Of a DNA stretch of 64,000 bases, positions 38,201 through 50,181 are shown one piece after another; position 1 is the first letter of the stretch; every line of letters begins with the position of its first letter. Location: positions 55,497,930 to 55,561,929 of the forward strand of contig JANCRA010000001.1 in NCBI GenBank assembly GCA_024362935.1, read 5' to 3'. The stretch comes from Setophaga petechia. Its lineage: Eukaryota > Chordata > Aves > Passeriformes > Parulidae. The notes beneath the pieces were generated by a model that was given only the letters and a program-made list of their open reading frames with translations, was not told the DNA's origin and did not search any database. A program made the position numbers and the translations under genes.

Positions 38201-41200
38201 GAATTGATGACAATATGCAGTATTTAAAGGTATCATAAAAAAACCCCAACAAAATAAAGGCTGGAAATCTATGGTAAAATGTGTCAATTTTGCCAAGTTC
38301 TCCAAAGTCAAGGAATGTAAATCTAAATTGTTGTCAGTTGGTTTTCTCAAGAAACCAACTGAAGACTTTGTAGGATGGGGAAAACAATGCATTTTAAGTC
38401 TACTCTTTAAAGTGTCCAAACGATTTCAAGCACACAAGGGCTCTTGCTGAGGCACAGCCCTGCCAGACACAAAAACCTGGACTGAGAGTTGCCAGACTCA
38501 CAGAAAATAATTTCTGGTCAGCATTTCATGTAATCAACATGCAAAATCTGATTCCAAAATTTCCTGCCTTCAGCACCTTTAATTATTCTTCTTTCCTCTA
38601 CAAGGCAGCAAGTCAGGTGATTATTTATTGAAAGACCTGTGAAATGTTTTCTCATCAGACAATGTTAGGCTGTAGGCTCCTTTTTAGGATTTTATGTGGA
38701 GTCACAATCCTTTTTGCCTACTGATTCTGCTGATAATGTTTTTTATCCATTTTACTAAACATAAAAAGAACAATAAAATCATATTTGTTGTTGCAGTGGC
38801 ATCTCACAATGATATAAATAACTCTCCTGTAAGTGAAGTCAGGTGACTGAGTCAAAAACAGCAGATAGAAACACATTCTCCTTTGCATTTTTAAACATTG
38901 TCTTCTGAAAATCTCATCCCTTTTGTCCATGACAACTCTGGTCAAAACATCTATTTTATTAATAAATGTTGAGATAAATTGAGTAATTAATGGTTCTTCC
39001 TGCCTGGCTATTGAAATGATTGATTATTAAAATAAGTCTTGGTTGAAAGACATAAGGTAATGTGGCAATACTTGAATTTAAATGTAATTGTTCCCCCACT
39101 AGCTTAAGTATTTCTTTTGCCTATGAATACAGAAACTACTCTTATTTTTTTGACACAGAAAAATTTTTCATTCAGAAGAGCTAGAAATAACAACTTACTG
39201 CCTTTCTTCTCCCTTTCATAAAATTTCCCTGCGGATTAAGAACTACCATTGTATCTTGTCTTTCTCTGTTCTGTCCTCAAAAAGACTGAGAAAAATCTAA
39301 TAGATTATCAACACTGAGCTGTTTGAAAGAGCTAGAAATACTGCTCTATTATCACAGCAGGAATTTCCTAAGTGATGAGTTCATCATAGGATGCACAGAC
39401 ATTCTCCTGGAAGGTAGAATAAAGGCTGTACCTGAAACTCAAAGCCAGCAAATCCTAATCTTGAATTGGTGCCAGGTCATGTTTTGCCAGACAAAGATAT
39501 TAAAAATGTAATGCCAGTACTAACGAGAGATTTGGCACACGAAACATGAGAAATGTTACAGATTGTGCTGACAGTGTGACACTATGTTTTCCTGGATGTA
39601 ATCTGGGTATCATGAGAGTAAGCTTGGAGCACTAATGAGAAGAATGATATTGAACTGGAAGAGCTGCTAAATATGCAGTAGCCACAGGGTTCCTGGAGTG
39701 AACTGGAACTGAAATGAAAACTGCAATACTGAAAGTAACAGAGGGTAAACTAGGCAGAAATACAGAAGGAAGAGAATCTCAGCAGGCAAAACTTGTTTGT
39801 GGTATCACGCTTGCCAGGACATAAAGGGCTTTTCTAATCACACTCTGTTTATCCCTGAAGTACTGTTAAAGAGGAGCAGGATTCTTGAGCTTAAAGGGGC
39901 ACATATAATTTCAGGATATAAATGAGTTTCACAATTGACTGGGAAAAGTCATGTATAAAAGTTGAAGAGAAAACCCCTTTAGGTGCAAGAACTAAAATTC
40001 ATATTGGAGATACAAAGTTCATTCTATGACTTTGAGGTTCCTGTGGGGTTTTTTTTGCTGTTGCCATTGTTGATTTTTGTTTGCCTCCTATTTTTATCAG
40101 CTACAGTTAGTGATCCTTATATGAAATGTATATACAATTCTCTTATGAATTATTTTTCTGTCCATCTCTGGTGGAATTCTTGGCATTTGCACTACAGGTC
40201 TAGACAGGAGACATACACCCAAATAAATCTGACAGTCAACAAAATCTGTCAGTGTGCTAGATGTTCACTTAATTGACACACAAATCACAAATATAGATAT
40301 GTATAGCCATTGAAGAAGTGTTACTATCACTAGACCTTTAAACAGAATGCCTCTAATTTATCTCTTTAGCCTCCAAATTAATGCCCTTGTTCAATAATTC
40401 TTAGTAGCTCCCAGTGTTGCCTCTGGCATCCTGGCTCCTGTTAAACTGCTAATATCTTCAATTACCAGTTATTTTATATACAAAATTCACCACTGAAGTT
40501 ATACTTAATTTTCCACTTCTGTGAGAGGGTGAAATACACAACAAAGCAGCAACCAGGCAGTTCTTTGTCTTTAGGAGTATGATAATTGAGGGAATAACAA
40601 AGTAACCCTGAAGTTCCATATTGCGACTGCCCCAGTTGTCATTTATTTCCACTGCAGTCCAGATTCACACTCTTCACAGGAATGCAGAGCAGGAAGTTTT
40701 AAGGTAGAGTAGACATACACCTCCCCCTTCCTCAGTACAATACAGTTTACTACTATCAGTACTTGGAGATAATGCATAATTCAGTTTGTCTTGTATTAAT
40801 GTATTGTACAGGGGAAAAAGAGCAAAGAAAATTTAACCCATGAAGAAAGAGGGCTACTCCACACAAAGTCCTCCTCTGTTCTTTCTGAGATAAGGAAACA
40901 AAGTAAAGTAAGCAGATTTGCTTTTATTTTTTCCCTTTCTCTCTAATGTGAAGTACAAGTATACCAAAAATAAAGCAGCGTGTTTTTCTGGATTCAGAAC
41001 TATGTCAAGCAGAAATTACTTCTCACTTTTAGTAACAGGGATCTTATTTTTGGATGCACTTGAAAAGTGTACTGCAAATGGAGATTATTATTATTTTCTT
41101 TAAAGATTAAAACAATTATGTTTTGACTAAAACACGTAACTGTGGCGTTCTGGCAAACAGCACTGAAAAAATGCAAGTTACCATCCAGAGCAACTACCAG

Positions 41201-41324
41201 TATCCATTTCTCCCAGTCGTATTTTAACTTGTTTAATTCAGCCTCTAAAACAAGCGCACAAAGAAGTAAAGCCCAACCTCCATTCCGTACAAGGATTAAA
41301 CCCGGGAAATAATTTAATAAAACT
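32261..41324. other. region downstream of TTC29, no gene recognised
   Basis: Several long ORFs occur (up to 169 codons at 35,477-35,986) but none resembles a protein family. Two minus-strand acceptor-like sites could start a terminal TTC29 exon. The first is TTTCACCCTCTCACAG, ending at 40,519. The second is TTACCTTTTCCCTCTCAG, ending at 37,514. Both are speculative. No transposon was recognised with confidence. Confidence 0.5.
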
Positions 41325-41627
41325 CTACAAGAAAAATGACTTAAGTGTTGAGGACAATGCAGCACTAATGTGTTTCATAAGCACTGCCTTACCGGCTGGA
41401 AGAGGGTCAGTGCACATGTCACTTCTGTTTTGCTTCCATGCCAGCAGGCACTGCAGGCTGAGGGGATCGGCTGCTGCTGCTACGTGGCTGTTGAACGGCA
41501 CCATCAGCTGATGAGCCTTGGCAATGCCACAGTAGCTCTCTGTTTCAGCCACCAAGGGCAAATTGTTCAAAGATTTCGCTGCCTCAGAGGCTTGATTGAA
41601 ATATCCCAGAGCTTCGTTATAGTTCCC
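41325..41627 (-). CDS. TTC29: TTC29, last recognised coding exon (C-terminal TPR and tail)
   Basis: The exon opens after a pyrimidine-rich acceptor ending CTAG and reads GNYNEALGYFNQASEAAKSL, a TPR helix pair. It continues into the strongly diagnostic segment GIAKAHQLM and then LLAWKQNRSDMCTDP. These match the C-terminal part of vertebrate TTC29 (GIAKAHQMM and LLSWKESRGNIEPDP in the human protein as I recall it). TTC29 is a TPR adaptor of motile cilia and sperm flagella, and human loss-of-function variants cause flagellar defects. Phase 0 at the 5' side agrees with the preceding exon. Read straight through, the exon ends at a stop at 41,325-41,327 with the tail ALSSTLKSFFL. A strong splice donor (CCG, then GTAAGG) at 41,393/41,392 lies right after TDPLPA, where similarity to human TTC29 ends. 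The normal exon may therefore stop at 41,393 and splice to a further terminal exon. AATAAA/ATTAAA-like hexamers on the minus strand near 41,311-41,316 and 40,923-40,928 are possible poly(A) signals, unproven. Confidence 0.9.
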   Translation of the reverse strand, partial: GNYNEALGYFNQASEAAKSLNNLPLVAETESYCGIAKAHQLMVPFNSHVAAAADPLSLQCLLAWKQNRSDMCTDPLPAGKAVLMKHISAALSSTLKSFFL

Positions 41628-44586
41628 CTAGTAAAGAAGAGAGAAAAAAAGAGAATAATGTTAAAAGCTACTTGTAGTCACCTGTATTTTATTTTGACAT
41701 CAGAGCCTGCTCTTCTGCCACCTCAGAGATGTGGCAACCCACGGAGTGACTCATGGCAGGGCATTAAGGAAATCACTCTCCCTTGCTGTTTTCTAACCTC
41801 TAAAATCCAGATAACATTGTTCATATATTTGAATTGAATAGCTTTTTGGCTATTTCTGTAGAATTTTGAGCACACAAATCCAAGTATATCAACACTAAGT
41901 ATTAATACAGATTGCAGCCAGGCTGTTTAGAAATTATTGTTTCCCTGCATTCAACATATCTGTGGAAGAAAAGGTCCTAATTTATGGTAGTATTAAATCT
42001 TAAAAAATAATTCCTAAAAATGGAAAAAAAAGAGGATAAACAAAGCACAGAAAAGAACAGAAATTTAAACTTACTCATTTACGGGGGAAGAAAGGGGTAT
42101 ACAAACACTAGGGATATTCCTAATCACAAAAGAGAAAAAATAGAAGAAATGTAGCCCAACTGTTGCTGAATTGAAAACTCAAGTAATTTATCTCTCTATC
42201 CTACCATTGGCATGGAATTCTGCTGCTCTGATGGCAGAAGCATTTTCAGAGCTGTTTTATCCTTTCATTCTCGCCTTCATTTAATAAGATTGAAATTCTC
42301 TTCTGTATGGAACTGGGAGGTGAGACTTCCACTGGTACCTGTTTCACTTGACACCACTTTTTGGGATGAGAACTCCTATAACTGCTAACATATGCTTATG
42401 ATTTAAAAAGGAAAAAAGAGCAATAGCAATTATGGTAGTCTTTCAGCTTTGTTTAATACAGCAGAAGAGCAGAATTAGGCCTATGAGGACACAGCAATGA
42501 ATAAAGAATGATAAGCTGTAATATAATAAAAAGCAGAAACATCTACTTACCATACTCATGAGAACTATAGCAGGTTAAGTGATGCAATTAGTGAGAGGAA
42601 TGTAGCAAATCAGACTAAGAAACTCAGAAAAAATGAAATGAGAAATGACAGAGTTATCATGCAAACTTCAGAGTGTACATATTAAGTAAGCAACCTGCTT
42701 ATTGAACTGGGGGAAATGAGACCTACTACTGCATAACACAAACCCAGGCACGTTACAAGGAAACAAGAAACATTTGGGTAAAACAATTGTGACTGGAAAG
42801 CCAACTGTGTGTACAGCATTAAAGAAAGATAGTGCTGGTGAGGGAATAGTGAGATGAGAGAACTGGAAAGACACAGCAACAGTACGGACAGAGCAAAGTG
42901 AATTTTGGTCAAATTGATTTGTGTTTGGAAGAACAGGAAGAGTTATATCCCAGGTTTACTAAAGGTCCCCATGGATAGATCTGGATATAAACAGAAATAT
43001 CTTTAATTTGATGATGGCAATTTTGCAAATTGTATCACTGGGGGATGTACAGAGTTGAATAAAAAAAGCCCTGATAATGACTTAGAGAATACTGGCGATG
43101 ACAGCTGACACCAGCAGGCAGTGTTCCAAAAGAGGAAATGCTAATTCACACTCAGTTTTGGTAAACACTGCTGACCTTGCAGAAAAAAATGATATAAAAA
43201 CCAGGGAATTGCAAACTTCAAGATTTTTAAATTTATGTTTAAACTAAATATTTTACATATATTAATATGATTAAGTTACTGCACTTGTGCCCTTCTACAC
43301 CACTGCCTCAGCTCAACGCAGAAAATTCTGAACTGAGAAGAGAATTTGAAGAATAATCAAATAGTGATTAGTTATTAAAATATCAGTTCGATTGAATTGA
43401 TTATTAGCAATGGTGGAAGAAAGAATGAAATGCAGAAGTAGTTAAACAGAATTTATTTAATTATTTTTCAGATTTGGAGGAGAATAATTCAGCACAGTGT
43501 CATATGACCCTTCTAAGTTTCAAACCCATTTTACAGTTACTTAAAACTTACTTTACAAACCTTAAAACTTAGTTTTCAATGGGAAATTCAGCATTTATAT
43601 TAAGAACACATGTAAACAGAAAACTCTCAGGCTAATTTAGAGATTATAGAGTAAAAAAATTTCTACTGCTTATGAAATAAAACCAGGACAAATAGGACAG
43701 CAGTTTTGGTAGTGGGAGTTCTCTGTAACAGGAACCCAGGAAACAAAAAAAGGGGTTCTTAGGGATAGTGTAAGTGAAAAGAGGAAAGCACTCTGTTCAA
43801 TATATTACACATAGAACTGATGACAAAAAAATATGCAACAGAAGATAGAAAGGGTATTTCTAGTTTTATCTTATTTGTAGTGGAAGTGTTTCCTAAGTTC
43901 CGTATTAGCCAGTATACAGAACAAATTCTTTTTATTACTTATTGTATCTAAATAATTTTGTGCAGCAATTCAGCTCTAAGATAGGTGTTAAAGCACCAAT
44001 CCTTCACTTTTTCAGCAATGTCTTTAACCCTTTTGATTTCAAAACCTAAATGTCACTGCAGTGCAAGTGGAGACAAGAGAAAGTCCTTCCACTGCTAACA
44101 AACCTTTGACAAGCTACTTGCTGCTGGAATCCATTTCATAAATTTGGCTGAGAGAATGTAGAGAGGAAAAGTAGCTAAGATTATAAACAGCCTATTAGTA
44201 TGCAATGCAGTATACATACATGTACAGTGCAATAAAACTTCATTTGCATTAACTGATGACTCTTTACAGGCATATATGGCCCCAGTGGTGATTTGGATGG
44301 GGATTTTTCACAACATGTAAAGTTTGTCCTGATCTGAATTTGGAGTTTTTTATTAATCTATTTTAGAACAAAACTCTGTGTGTTAAATATGATGTGAAAT
44401 TTTCACCTTTCTCAGAAAATTAAGGCACATTTCATTTAGTCACACAGTGACTTCTCCTTGGGTAGTTCCTGCAAGATACAACACCTGGATCATGTGTCAT
44501 CCTCCTGTGTCATCTCCTAGGCAAAAACAGATTTTACCAAGAAGTAAATCAAGTTGTTTGAGATCATTACTACAAACAGTACTTAC
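41628..44586 (-). other. TTC29: TTC29 intron
   Basis: This is a 2.96-kb intron with GTAAGT at its 5' end and CTAG at its 3' end on the minus strand. It is AT-rich. No exon, RNA gene or clear transposon was recognised inside it. Confidence 0.85.
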
Positions 44587-44710
44587 TCTTTCATTGTGAA
44601 CTTTTCCAAGTAGGACATTTGCATCCACCAGGCTTTGGCTTAGATTAGCACTCTCAGCATCCTTCATAAACTCTCCCAAGTACTTCACAGCCTCACTTGA
44701 TTTTCCCTGA
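44587..44710 (-). CDS. TTC29: TTC29, internal coding exon (TPR)
   Basis: This is a 124-bp exon. Its acceptor is CTTCAG ending at 44,711, and its donor is GTAAGT beginning at 44,586. The first base completes an AG-T serine codon begun in the upstream exon, after which the frame reads QGKSSEAVKYLGEFMKDAES and later LVDANVLLGKVHNER. The human counterpart, as I recall it, begins QGEMTEAIKYLKKFVKIA and ends MLGDIYNEK, so both the alignment and the intron positions agree. A second AG 4 bp further in (ending at 44,707) would break the frame, which is why the outer acceptor is chosen. The exon ends in phase 0 and joins the next exon at NER/GNY. It encodes one TPR hairpin and the start of another. Confidence 0.92.
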
Positions 44711-46879
44711 CTGAAGCAAAGGACAGGGACAAAATGAAATATTTACTCAGATGGCTTCTTCAAATGTTGAAGATCTGCCCCCTTGTTCTGAAGCAACTTT
44801 ACTTTGTGATGACTCATCCATGACTGGATTTTATTTCCAAATGGCCTCCAGCACTACCTGTGCTGAGCCCATTGAGACTACTTCACACAGAATGTCTGAG
44901 GGCAAAACTGGATCCTTTCAGCAAAATAGAACAAAACTTTCTTTCAGAATACTGTGCCATATTTTAAGGCCATGAATAAAAACACAGGTGGACGATTTAA
45001 GAGGGCATTTGGACTTTCCATTATTTTATTTTTTCTTTCTACTGAGCTGGTGTTAATATTTTCAATTCAGCTGGACCTCGCATCCTGATAAAATAGGGGA
45101 TGGAGGTGTGCAGGTGTTTGTTTCAGTAAGGCTTTCTGTCATTCAGAGCTGCTCTAGAACCTGGTGGTGCAGCAGCAGCTCCATGACAGTGCTGTGTCTC
45201 AGTTCTGGGCTGACAGCCTTTCCCTGAACACAACACTGCCCTTGGCTGGCTGGATCAAAGGTGCCCAGGGTCACACAGGCAAACCTATAAACCATGGGTA
45301 GCGGGTGCCACCCCCAAATCCCAGTGAGCTCAGAGCAACCTGAGGTCACAGCTGCATCTAACTTGAAAATTGGCTAACATACTTTGACAATAACATTTGC
45401 AGATTTCCTGGTTTTTTTCTTTTAATAAAGCCGGTCATATTAACAATATAAGACCTCAGCAGTGTGATTGCAAGATATAAGACAGACATCTGAGCTTGCT
45501 TGTGAATAAGGCTTGGTGCCCTTTTTCCCTTTAAGGCTGGAGTGCTATTCCAGCTGACCTCAATATTAGCCATGAACTTGAGTCACTAATGTAGGAGTGT
45601 AGCACGCTAAATGTCAAGCCACCAAGACAGAAAATCCAGTCTTAATTAAGAAATTCACAAAAATAGGAGTTTCTGTAAGCAATAAAGAATTGTGATTTAT
45701 TTTCTCACCATCTTAAACTACCTTCAAGTTATATTCCTGCAGTAAATGATGGCCTGGTATTTATTTACAATACAGTTTTTATTATAAACTATATTAGGGA
45801 TATGTGCTTTCAAAATCTGGCGGAACTCTGAATTTCTCTCTTTTATGCTGTGGGAGTAATTATAACAGCCTATCATGAAACAGGAAACATAGCAAAGTTT
45901 AGCTGCAGATTTAAAATATTGCAGTGATTATCTGTATGTGACTAAGAGGGTAAGAATACTACAAAAGGATGCTAAATCACTGCAAACTAACATTCTTGAA
46001 ATGCTCAAGTATATGCTACTGTAAAGCTTAGAGGTCAATTAGCAGACTTGGATTTACTAAACTTTCCTAAGTTAAGTATTTTATTACCATGAGAATACAA
46101 AACATACTGGACTGTAAACATTTACCAAATGTCAAAAGGCTTCTAAATTTTAGAATTAGAAACACATATTTTTTAACCTTTTTTTTTTCCAAAGAAAAGA
46201 AAATCAAATGCTTCCCTAAAGAAATACAGCATATGATTTATATAAGTTAAAGGACAAGGTTAAAGTGTTAGACAAATATTAATTCCAGTTTTTCTAGTTT
46301 TCTATATGCAGTGCACAGGTGCAACTTGAAGAGCATATTATATGGTATAATCATTAAATCCATTCAACCAGACCTTTGAGAGTTAAAAACATATATTCTG
46401 AGGAAAAGGACTCCTTGGTCCAAGGAATGAGAATGAAACAGTGCAGAATATTTGTGTATCAAGGTGATTCCAGTTTCCAATTGGGAAAACAGGACTGTTA
46501 ACACCCACATCCCCTGACAACTGTCCAATTATGTATATCACACTTGGCCTACTGTTTGCAGTAGAAGTAATCAATAAAGGATGTGGTTGAGTGAACATAG
46601 ATTTTGGTTGAACCAATGCATGAAAACTTAATCATTTACTCAGAGTGGAGAAATCAAATAGAGCAGAGATGAAACAGCCACTAAGGGGTTTGTTGATTGT
46701 ACCACCAAGTTTGTGGGCTAGAGGCTGAAAGTAATAAAGCAAATGGAATCAGTGACAGGAGAAAATGTAAAAAGGTTTTCTTAATTTCATGAATTAATAG
46801 AAATGTTTTGATGTATTTTTGGCCATTTTTTACTTTTTACATCAAAACTTCTGTTCCACATATAGGAAATATGAAAATT

Positions 46880-47085
46880 GCTAGGGCATATAACCTCTTT
46901 GAGGAAAACAGGAATCAATTTGATACATATCAGAAAGATATTTCTCACTGTTAGGACTTCACTTAGGCCAGCCAGAAATCAGTTGGTACAGTTTAACAAT
47001 TTTTCAAAGGAAGTACCTTTAAAAGCACTACAGCTTGAGATATTTAAAGTACGCTGGAAGGATTACTGAAACACTTTATCCTGCA
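46880..47085 (+). repeat. old CR1-type LINE fossil, end of ORF2
   Basis: AGATATTTCTCACTGTTAGG at about 46,936-46,955 and CTTGAGATATTTAAAGTACG at about 47,033-47,052 match conserved parts near the end of CR1 ORF2; the latter encodes LEIFKVRWKD, like the family's LEIFKtRLDk. The copy is short, diverged and lies in the TTC29 intron. Confidence 0.6.
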
Positions 47086-47859
47086 CAAGACCTGATAACA
47101 TGATAAACAGGTCTTTTCTACTCAAAGGGCTAATATTTTATAGTTCTTTCAAAAATTTACATGTTATTTTATACAGCCATACACTTTCTATCTCCTTAGA
47201 CATCACCTTCCTAAATGCATAAAATGCAATTTCCTAAAGATATGGTCATTCATGATCCCACAGAACAGTTATGATGACTTCAGCAGAAGAGATTACACAT
47301 CTACAGCAACTCATTTTCCAGTTTCATGCTAAAATGCCCTATGAGATTTTTACCCTTATTAGACTTTTATGAAAATATGCACCTTTTATAGGATTGCTCA
47401 TGTGATGGAATTGGATGTATAAATCATGTGTCCACAAGAAGTCATTACCATGGTGGACACTGGCAGAATAAGTCAAGAACATGATGCTATTATGTCAGAT
47501 TCTTTCCCCTGGAAAATGACATGACTAAATGCACATGATAAAGATTTTCAGTTTCCCATAGTCTCTGGAAACATCTGCAGCAAAGATTTCACAAAATATT
47601 CCAAAGCCATAGACAGGTTCTGAGCCATTCAGGAGGGCTCAGGCACTTTCTCCAATCTGTCACGAGGAAATAAGTGCAAATTCTCACAGACATTATGGTT
47701 GCAATGCATTATTTTTTGGAAACAGTCATCTTCCTGTGAAGAAATTATTCATCAAATTTAAAAGTATTTACAGAAATCTAGCCTAAATCAGGTAACAATA
47801 CAAGTAAAGGAAAATTGAACAAGCTGAATATGGGGATTCTGTTACCAGCAGTAATTACT

Positions 47860-48385
47860 GGTGCATTTATCTGAAGTGTTCTGTGTCCAGCTCTGGCATC
47901 CTCAGCACAGGATGGATATGGACCTGTTGGAGTGGATGCAAAGGAGGCCACCAAGATGCTCAGAGGGCTGGAGCACCTCTCCTATGAAGACAGGCTGAGA
48001 GAGTTGGGGTTGTACAGCCTGGGGAAGTCTCCAGGGAGACCCCACAGCTCTAATGTGAGCTTACAATAGAGACAAATTGCTGAGCAAATGCTGGGCCTGC
48101 TGCAACCGGGCAAGGGGCAAGGGCTCTAAACTGAAGGAGGGTTGATTTAAAATAGATGCACGGAAGAAATGTTTTACAATGAGAGTGACAAAACACTGGA
48201 ACAGGTTCCTCAGAGAGGGGGTTGGTGCTCCATCCCTGGAAATATTCAAGGCCAGCCAGGATAGGGCTTTGAGCAACTTGATCTAGTTGAAGATGTCCCT
48301 ACTCACTGCAGGGGATGGACTAGCTGACCTGTAAAGATCCCTTCCGACCCAAACTATTTTATGGTTCTATCATTCTATGATTCAT
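47860..48385 (+). mobile_element. CR1 LINE fragment (avian), 5'-truncated
   Basis: Typical CR1 sequence begins at GTGTCCAGCTCTGGCATCC (about 47,883). It continues through GACCTGTTGGAGTGGATGCA, GAGGGCTGGAGCACCTCTCC and CTGAGAGAGTTGGGGTTGTA. It ends in CCTTCCGACCCAAACTATTT and ATTCTATGATTC, the CR1 3' tail. The reading frame is broken by indels, including a variant stretch at about 48,040-48,120. It sits in a TTC29 intron in antisense orientation. Confidence 0.92.
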
Positions 48386-49799
48386 AGGTGCCCAGACTTT
48401 TCCACACAAAGCTTTGTAAGTTTCTCAAACAACTGAAAGTTGTGACTGAAAGTGCTGAGAACCACTGTGACATTTGACAGGGTTGAACAGTTAATGCCTA
48501 TCACACACCCAAAGCTCTTCAGAGCAGGTATATATGTAAGGTGTTTAATTTAATTAAATGCTCTCATGGCATAGCTACCAGATGGGTTTTATAAAAAGTA
48601 AAACAACAGCCATTTTTCAGAGAAAGAGTTTAGGGTTGCATCTTCACCAAGAAGACTCAATCTATTCTCTAATCTATTCTTCAACAGATGAAATCTCTGA
48701 TCCTACAAATGAGATTGAACTACTCCTTCACCTAAATTAATCTGAATATTCCTCTTCCAGGAGAATGCCTTAAATACTAAACTGTGGAGTCTTACTGCTC
48801 TTAGTATCTGCTCCCACTGCTCCTTATCTCCTGTTTTCCCTCTTTTTCAAATTGCAACAACTGGATAGCAGTGGGACTGTCTATTCCTGGATAGGTAAAG
48901 AATGCTCCCAGAAGGTGTGGAATACAGATTTGATACAGAAGAAAATCACTAGCCACTCGATCTTTAGGTCTGCTTTTAAAAAAGAATTGCATTGGCATGA
49001 TCTTTCAGATGAAGGGTTTAGCAAACTAACTTCATAACGATCTTAAAATCTGAAACTTCTGAGTAAATAAATGCATGTGCTCTCATTCCAAAATGCTTAA
49101 ATCACAGAAAGAAAATTAACATACATGGTTTTAAAACTGAGACCTGGTATTCTTAGTCTATTCTGTGTCTTTTTAAATATCTTTTCCCATGTCCTTATTT
49201 AGGATGCTCAGAATACATGTAGACATGAATTATGCATCAGACAGCTGAAGAAGACTGTGGTTGTGGCTGATCCCTACGTGCTTGGATAAGGCCAGGAGAC
49301 AAGGGATCTGACTCCAAGAGGAGAATTTGCTCTGCACAGTGAAATAAATGAGGTGACAAGTCCCTTTCCATAAACAATTGCCAAGCTCTATCATGCATCA
49401 TATGCACTGAGGTCTTCAAACATAGGAGAAGTCAAGAATAAGCAACTTTCACTTTAATCTCTTTTTTCCCTATCTCATATGATAATTTCATTAGGCGACT
49501 TTATGTCAAAATTATTTGCAACTGAACTAATTCACCTGGAGGAAGATTTTAATGCCAGATGGCTGAAATAAAAATACTGAACACAAGCATCGTATCTGCA
49601 AAAAATTTGTACCTAGTTACACATGCACAAACCAGAAATGCCTCCACAGAAGTGAGTGCAATAAATGGAAACTCACAGTTCAGAAAATACTACACTGAGA
49701 CACCTACTGGAGCTTGCTACATTCTTCCGGACTTCCTTTCTTTCTTAACCTGGAAAATAGGTCTGCATTTCTATTTTCCAGTAAGGTAAGGTCCCCCAC

Positions 49800-49855
49800 T
49801 AACCAAAAAACCCAACAAAACAACCAAACCCCAACACTTAAAAAGCCCTCAAAAT
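49800..49855. repeat. A/C-rich low-complexity tract
   Basis: Runs of AACC- and AACAAAAC-like words on the plus strand with almost no T or G. No function apparent. Confidence 0.6.
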
Positions 49856-50089
49856 GTGGAAGAAAAAGGACATGTTATATTTTACAGGCAAAGATAAACT
49901 AGAACCATACACTTTAAAAAATGTGTAACAGTTTAAAATAACTTTCGATGAAAGGGTCACTTACTGCAAAAAGGGCACTGCTTAAAATTTAAGCAGTCAG
50001 TAATGGAAAGCGACAGACCTCTAACAATTTAAGTCTTTCACAGCTGAGTGAATCTGCACTGACAGTCAGACAAGGATGTGCTAACCTAC

Positions 50090-50181
50090 CTTGCCAGGAT
50101 CTTGGCTACAGCTGCATATGCTCTGCCCAGGCCAGCAGAATCAGAAAGGCTTGTGAAGATTTCTACAGAGGTGTTCAAAAC
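50090..50181 (-). CDS. TTC29: TTC29, internal coding exon (TPR)
   Basis: This 92-bp exon lies between an acceptor TTTCACAG (ending at 50,182) and a donor GTAGGT (beginning at 50,089). It reads VLNTSVEIFTSLSDSAGLGR followed by AYAAVAKILA plus two bases of the next codon. Human TTC29 has VLDTYCKISTDLDDDLGLGR then GYEAIAKVLQ at this place, so the identity is clear. The exon starts in phase 0 and ends in phase 2, which fits the exon at 44,710. It is the most 5' TTC29 exon I can find. The preceding exon (human ...YETALT) was searched for on the minus strand up to 64,000 and not recognised, so only about the last third of the protein is encoded in the window. Confidence 0.9.

Larger units (their letters stand above)
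44711..50089 (-). other. TTC29: TTC29 intron with two CR1-derived insertions
   Basis: This is a 5.4-kb intron with a GTAGGT donor. Two LINE fragments sit in it, both antisense to the gene: an old one near 46.9-47.1 kb and a clearer CR1 at 47.9-48.4 kb. A locally GC-richer stretch at about 45.06-45.36 kb has all-frame-open character but no recognisable product. An A/C-rich low-complexity tract occupies about 49,800-49,855. Confidence 0.85.

Noticed and set aside
1..41324. Presence of POU4F2
   Set aside because: Neither its POU-specific domain nor its homeodomain is encoded anywhere in the reading frames here. If synteny holds, the gene lies beyond the left edge.
41370..41837. 155-codon plus-strand ORF
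   Set aside because: Antisense shadow of the TTC29 exon at 41,325-41,627.
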